DNA from: CAMLHP01 sp035707845
Lineage (GTDB): Bacteria; Gemmatimonadota; Gemmatimonadetes; Gemmatimonadales; GWC2-71-9
Length of the DNA stretch: 8,585 nt
Assembly: GCA_035707845.1 (NCBI GenBank)
Contig: DASSTP010000011.1
Span: 1 to 8,585, forward strand
Direction of reading: 5' to 3'
Shown: piece after piece, positions 5,287 to 8,585 of the stretch
Layout of the letters: each line of letters opens with the position of its first letter
Position numbering within the stretch: the stretch's first letter is position 1
The notes under the pieces: model-generated
Told to the model about the DNA's origin: nothing
Database searches by the model: none
Seen by the model: only the letters and a program-made list of their open reading frames with translations
Translations under genes and position numbers: made by a program

Positions 5287-6147
5287 TCAGCCCACTTCGA
5301 CCGCGAAGCGCTGGCCCAGCCGGGGTGCGAGCATCATGAGCGCATCGTCCCGATCACGTTCCCTGCGATAAATGGCGAACACCGCCGACCCCGAACCGGA
5401 CATGCGGCAGAGCATCGGTCCGGTACCGACCAGCTTCTCGAATGCAGTCCGCACCTCCGGCCGCTGGGCAAACACCGGCGCCTCGAAATCGTTGCCCGCC
5501 ATGCGGGCGATATCTCCCCAGCTCCCCACCGCATCCAGGTCGAGCACCACCGCTCCACGCCGTACCGGCTCGGTGCGGGCGGCATCGAGCCAGCGATAGG
5601 CGTCGGCAGTCCCCACGCCTGCAGGCGGCACCAGGATCAGGCCCGGTGCCGGGGGCAGCGCCGGCAGCTGCAGCAACCGTTCGCCCCGGTGCCAGCCCAC
5701 GGCCAGCCGCGCGCCGCTCAACTGGAATGGCACGTCGCTGCCGAGTCGTGCCGCCAGCTGCAGCAGCTCATGCCGGGGAATGGCATTGCCGGCAAGCTGG
5801 TTGACCAGCAGCAGGGCCTGCGCACCGTCACTCGAGCCGCCTCCGAGCCCGGCCTGCACCGGAATGCGCTTGGTAAGCGTCAGGTGGACCCCGAAGCGAT
5901 GTCCGCTCGCATCCAGCACCAGCTGTGCCCCACGAACCGCCAGGTTTTGCTCGGCCGGCCCGGTATCGATGCCGTCGGTCGTGAGCGTGACACCACGCGC
6001 CTCCCGCCGCTCGGCGCGGAGGTCGTCGGTCAGTGAGGTGCGGGCCAGCAGTGTCTCCACTGCATGAAACCCGTCGTCCATCGTCCCGAAGACGCGAAGG
6101 AAAAGGTTGACCTTGGCCGGTGCCTGCGACGAAACCTCGTCGATCAT
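5287..6147 (-). CDS. ispE: 4-diphosphocytidyl-2-C-methyl-D-erythritol kinase
   Basis: GHMP-family kinase of the MEP (non-mevalonate) isoprenoid pathway; it phosphorylates CDP-methylerythritol at the 2-hydroxyl using ATP. Full length at 286 residues. Seen: PAKVNLFLRV with catalytic Lys12; DDGFHAVETL (24-33), the substrate-binding DGYH-type motif; the ATP-binding glycine loop QAGLGGGSSDG (98-108); GSDVPF with catalytic Asp138; and the C-terminal MSGSGSAVFAIY (249-260). The ATG at 6147 overlaps the stop codon of the upstream membrane-protein gene in ATGA, indicating translational coupling, with CAGGG immediately before it. The tRNA-Gln gene follows 36 nt downstream. Presence of ispE implies isoprenoids are made by the MEP route in this organism. 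Confidence 0.96.
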   Translation of the reverse strand: MIDEVSSQAPAKVNLFLRVFGTMDDGFHAVETLLARTSLTDDLRAERREARGVTLTTDGIDTGPAEQNLAVRGAQLVLDASGHRFGVHLTLTKRIPVQAGLGGGSSDGAQALLLVNQLAGNAIPRHELLQLAARLGSDVPFQLSGARLAVGWHRGERLLQLPALPPAPGLILVPPAGVGTADAYRWLDAARTEPVRRGAVVLDLDAVGSWGDIARMAGNDFEAPVFAQRPEVRTAFEKLVGTGPMLCRMSGSGSAVFAIYRRERDRDDALMMLAPRLGQRFAVEVG

Positions 6148-7154
6148 CCCTGCGGCGCCTTTCGGAGGGTGGCAAAATTGAGCGACGTCCGCATCAGTGA
6201 CCAGGCGCCCAGCAGGACGATGGGCAGGAACGTGGTGATGTGATAGGTCACTGCGTACGCCACCGCCCGATCTGCCGTGACAGCGAAGAGCAGCAGCACT
6301 GCCTTGATCACCGCCTCGAACACGCCGACATAGCCGGGCGTGGTGGGGGCGGCCACGCCAAGCACCAGGACGCCCTGCATCAGCAGCACGCCGGCAAACC
6401 CGACCGGCAAGTGGAACGCGCGCAGCATGACCCAGAACGAAAGCGCGTTGACCAGCCAGATTATCACGGACCAGGCGACCACCGCACTGACCCTGGCCGG
6501 CGATCGCAGCACGCCGAGACCATGCCGTATCCCTTCGACCAGGCTCACCAGTCGGCTGGCCAGGTGCTCGGAGGGAATCACGCGGCGGATCAGCCGTTCC
6601 GCTGCCAAGGGGAAGCTGACGACCGCGATCGCCGCCAGCAGGGCCGCTGCCACGAGGATGCCTGAGGCCGTGGCCAGCCGGGTCACTGGCGTGTCGAAGA
6701 GTTCCACGCCCTGCGGCAATCCCGCGAAGAGCAGCCCCAGGGCCAGCATGCTGATGACGGTGAGCGCGTCAAACACGCGCTCCACCGCCACGCTCGACAG
6801 GGCCGCCGAGAAGCGTGCCCGTGTGAGTCGGCTGGCGGCCCACGTTCGCATCAGCTCGCCAATGCGGAAGGGCAGGATATTGTTGGCCATGAAGCCGATG
6901 GCGACGGCATGCCAGAGCGGGGCGAACGAAAGCGCCGAGTCATCCTCGGCGCGAAGCAGCAGCCGCCAGCGGACGACCCGCAGGGGAAAGGTTGCCGTGG
7001 CGACGCAGACCGCCAGCAGGATGAGCACCGGGTTGGCCGCCCAGACTTCGGCGGCGATGTCCGGCCACTTCACGTCGTGCAGCACCCACCAGAGCAACGC
7101 GCCGGCGAGAATCACGCCGGCGGCCAGCGCCCACCAGGAGCGGCGATCGGGCAC
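6144..7154 (-). CDS. YbhN/UPF0104-type membrane protein (LPG synthase TM-domain family)
   Basis: A 336-residue polytopic protein with about eight hydrophobic segments. Family motifs seen: RVVRWRLLLRA (59-69), GFMANNILPFRIGELMRTW (87-105) with the Asn, Pro and Gly-Glu pattern typical of the family, SSVAVERVFDAL (120-131) with Glu-Arg and Asp, and PTTPGYVGVFEA (270-281). Relatives include the membrane domain of lysylphosphatidylglycerol synthases and the YbhN and AglD2 proteins, many with no known substrate and some suspected of moving or modifying lipids. No C-terminal aminoacyl-transferase domain is present, so lysyl-PG synthesis should not be inferred. It starts with GTG 2 nt after the HPt-like gene and ends in a 4-bp overlap with ispE, so all three genes are probably translated together. 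A role in isoprenoid-lipid handling is possible from context only. Confidence 0.85.
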   Translation of the reverse strand: MPDRRSWWALAAGVILAGALLWWVLHDVKWPDIAAEVWAANPVLILLAVCVATATFPLRVVRWRLLLRAEDDSALSFAPLWHAVAIGFMANNILPFRIGELMRTWAASRLTRARFSAALSSVAVERVFDALTVISMLALGLLFAGLPQGVELFDTPVTRLATASGILVAAALLAAIAVVSFPLAAERLIRRVIPSEHLASRLVSLVEGIRHGLGVLRSPARVSAVVAWSVIIWLVNALSFWVMLRAFHLPVGFAGVLLMQGVLVLGVAAPTTPGYVGVFEAVIKAVLLLFAVTADRAVAYAVTYHITTFLPIVLLGAWSLMRTSLNFATLRKAPQG

Positions 7155-7156
7155 GG

Positions 7157-8585
7157 TCAGTTCGGCTTCAGGGCGAGCGGGACGAGGTCGAGCAGCTCCA
7201 GCAGCAGGGGCTCGACGGTAGACAAGCCCGGCTGACGCTGGAGACTGGCCGTGATTTCGGCACGGACCGTGGCCGCGCGCTCGAGCGCTCCCTGCCCGCT
7301 GTAGCAGAGCGACTCGATGCTCACCACGTCCGGCATGTCTCGCTCGTCGGCGGCGCCAGCACCCTGAACCGTGGCCGTGGCGGGAGCAGCGCCCGTCATC
7401 ATCAGCCGCTGGTAGGTGCTGAAGCCGCGCTCGATGGGAAGCGCGTCGTCGGGCGCCAGCGCGAGCACCGGTACAACCTCGGCGTCACTGGTCTCGACGC
7501 TCGTAACCGCTGGAGCAGCGGGAGCGGCAAACACGGATTCGCCATCGTACGCCAGCGACTCGATAGCGACGACCGACTCGCTCTCATATGCCAGTGATTC
7601 GATGGCGACGATGGGCTGTAAGCTGTGAGCTGCTACAGGTGGGGCCTCGGCCTCGACCGGGAGTCCCTCCTGGGCACTTGGCGCCGCCTGAATGGGCGTC
7701 GCGAAATCCAGCTGGGATGTGAGCGCATCGAGGCGGGCAGCCAGCGCAGGTCCGGTGCCATTGGCCGGCACGTCGCGAAGGACGGCTCCCGCGGAGCGCA
7801 GAATGTCGGCAAAGGACGACAGTTGCCCGGCTGCGGCGCCGCTGGCAATGCTGCGGCAGGCCGCTTTTCCGAAGCGGGCGAGGGCGGGCGTCAGCGGGTC
7901 GCGTCCCGGATTGGCCGCCGCCCGAAAGGCGGGGACCAGGGAGTAGAGTCGGAGATCGCGTGCCGTCATCGATGCGGCGGCCATCAGCTGCTCGGCTGCC
8001 TGCACCAGGTGCTCGCCGTGACTCACCAGCTCCACGGCACCCAACGGAGAGGGCGGCGCAAACTGCGGCTGCGCCGAGGAGCGAACGATGGCATCACCGT
8101 GACTGCGGTCGAGCAGTTCCTCGACGGGTACGACATCATCTTCACTGGCGAAGGCCCGAAGCAGGCGGTCAGTGAACTCCTGGGCCTCCGGTGCGCCCGC
8201 ATCGGGGCTGCCGCGGTCTGCCACATCGCGGGCAATCCGCGTGAGCGCCGCCGCCGCCGCATCCAGCAGGGCGGGGACCCCGGCAGGCGGCGCGAACAGC
8301 CGGGTGAGGTCGCCCACGGCGAGCTCGATTCCGTCGAGCACTTCGGGAAGCGGGCTCAGCTCGCTCAGCTCGGCGAGCCCCCGCAGTGACTGCATCCGGC
8401 GAAGCACGGCGTAGAGTGGCTCCCGCGCTTCGGGCGTGGCCTCGAGGGAGCGGGCGGCGCGGTCGAGCGCGCTCGCGACCAGAGCGCCCTCGCGGGCCAC
8501 GAATGCCCGGATACCGGTCTGCGCCTGCGCGCCCTGCGGCGACGGATGCTGCCGCGGATCGCGCACCTCGCCACCGGCCAGCGCC
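7157..8585 (-). CDS. HPt-like protein with repeated VxIESLxY motifs, 5' end probably beyond the window
   Basis: No close family was recognised. From the GTG at 8566 it has 469 residues, but the frame stays open to the window edge (reading A-L-A-G-G-E before that GTG) and no good ribosome site precedes it, so the true start may lie outside. Residues about 18-118 look like a four-helix HPt domain of the CheA type: LYAVLRRMQSLRGLAELSEL (51-70) aligns with the AHTLKG signature, but Gln59 stands where the phosphorylated His should be. A second helical, Ala-rich region spans about 175-285. From 295 on it is a Pro/Ala-rich, probably disordered stretch with motif copies at 320-327, 333-340 and 415-422, and a looser one at 146-153. 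A 21-bp heptad-repeat insertion encodes residues near 312-318, including a TTA leucine codon. It lies 2 nt upstream of the membrane-protein gene. A scaffold or signalling role is inference. Confidence 0.7.
   Translation of the reverse strand, partial: ALAGGEVRDPRQHPSPQGAQAQTGIRAFVAREGALVASALDRAARSLEATPEAREPLYAVLRRMQSLRGLAELSELSPLPEVLDGIELAVGDLTRLFAPPAGVPALLDAAAAALTRIARDVADRGSPDAGAPEAQEFTDRLLRAFASEDDVVPVEELLDRSHGDAIVRSSAQPQFAPPSPLGAVELVSHGEHLVQAAEQLMAAASMTARDLRLYSLVPAFRAAANPGRDPLTPALARFGKAACRSIASGAAAGQLSSFADILRSAGAVLRDVPANGTGPALAARLDALTSQLDFATPIQAAPSAQEGLPVEAEAPPVAAHSLQPIVAIESLAYESESVVAIESLAYDGESVFAAPAAPAVTSVETSDAEVVPVLALAPDDALPIERGFSTYQRLMMTGAAPATATVQGAGAADERDMPDVVSIESLCYSGQGALERAATVRAEITASLQRQPGLSTVEPLLLELLDLVPLALKPN
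7615..7635. repeat. Three 7-bp repeats inside the HPt-like coding sequence
   Basis: GCTGTAA (7615-7621), GCTGTGA (7622-7628) and GCTGCTA (7629-7635) are three consecutive units of the heptad type seen at 1-28; GCTGTGA is identical to the unit at 22-28. Three units make 21 bp, so the frame is kept. Read on the minus strand they give most of the peptide Val-Ala-Ala-His-Ser-Leu-Gln, with leucine as TTA, a codon expected to be rare in DNA this GC-rich. No opposed second arm is seen nearby. Confidence 0.6.

Noticed and set aside
5149..6036. Plus-strand open frame starting inside the heptad repeat and running over tRNA-Gln and ispE
   Set aside because: Its start lies in repeat DNA, it crosses a tRNA, and it is antisense to ispE.
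6144..7154. Lysylphosphatidylglycerol synthase (mprF) call
   Set aside because: Only the membrane-domain motifs are present; the soluble aminoacyl-transferase domain needed for lysyl-PG synthesis is absent at 336 residues.
7625..8389. Plus-strand open frame (254 codons) opposite the HPt-like gene
   Set aside because: Gly/Arg-rich shadow; the minus-strand frame is longer, has helical-domain pattern and motif copies with synonymous divergence, and joins its neighbour by a 2-nt gap.

Overview
The window is a GC-rich bacterial chromosomal segment whose genes, with one exception, lie on the minus strand. Read in transcription order (right to left) they are: an HPt-like protein of unknown function, a YbhN/UPF0104-type membrane protein, ispE, tRNA-Gln(TTG), prs, rplY (bL25 of the CTC type), pth and hppA (membrane pyrophosphatase). 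The block ispE / tRNA-Gln / prs / rplY / pth is a recurrent bacterial arrangement. Protein style, the K+-dependent pyrophosphatase and the lipoprotein type would suit an uncultured Gemmatimonadota-like bacterium, but that is inference; no phylogenetic marker here settles it.

Layout: 1-62 is non-coding and made of 7-bp repeats in two opposed arms that run into the hppA stop codon. From 63 to 4362 lies a tight minus-strand group (hppA, pth, rplY, prs) with gaps of about 11-41 nt. From 4363 to 5088 the conserved block is interrupted by a divergent region of 246 bp and a plus-strand gene for a small lipoprotein (4609-5088) with an acidic FEDGGDNDFNDVV tail. Positions 5089-5176 hold a second inverted array of 7-bp repeats, ending 3 nt from the 3' end of tRNA-Gln (5180-5250). 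ispE, the membrane protein and the HPt-like gene (5287 to the right edge) form a tightly packed group with a 4-bp ATGA overlap and a 2-nt gap.

The core genes serve translation and basic metabolism: PRPP supply, ribosomal 5S-binding protein, peptidyl-tRNA recycling, glutamine tRNA, isoprenoid precursor synthesis, and PPi hydrolysis coupled to ion pumping. The pyrophosphatase could use PPi released by biosynthesis.

The most unusual material is not the genes themselves but (i) the heptad repeats, which occur as inverted arrays after two genes and again as exactly three units (21 bp, in frame) inside the HPt-like coding sequence; (ii) the lipoprotein gene set antisense into a conserved housekeeping block; (iii) repeated VxIESLxY motifs in the HPt-like protein whose codons have diverged only synonymously; and (iv) a pth gene whose family N-terminus fits a CTG start better than the available GTG.
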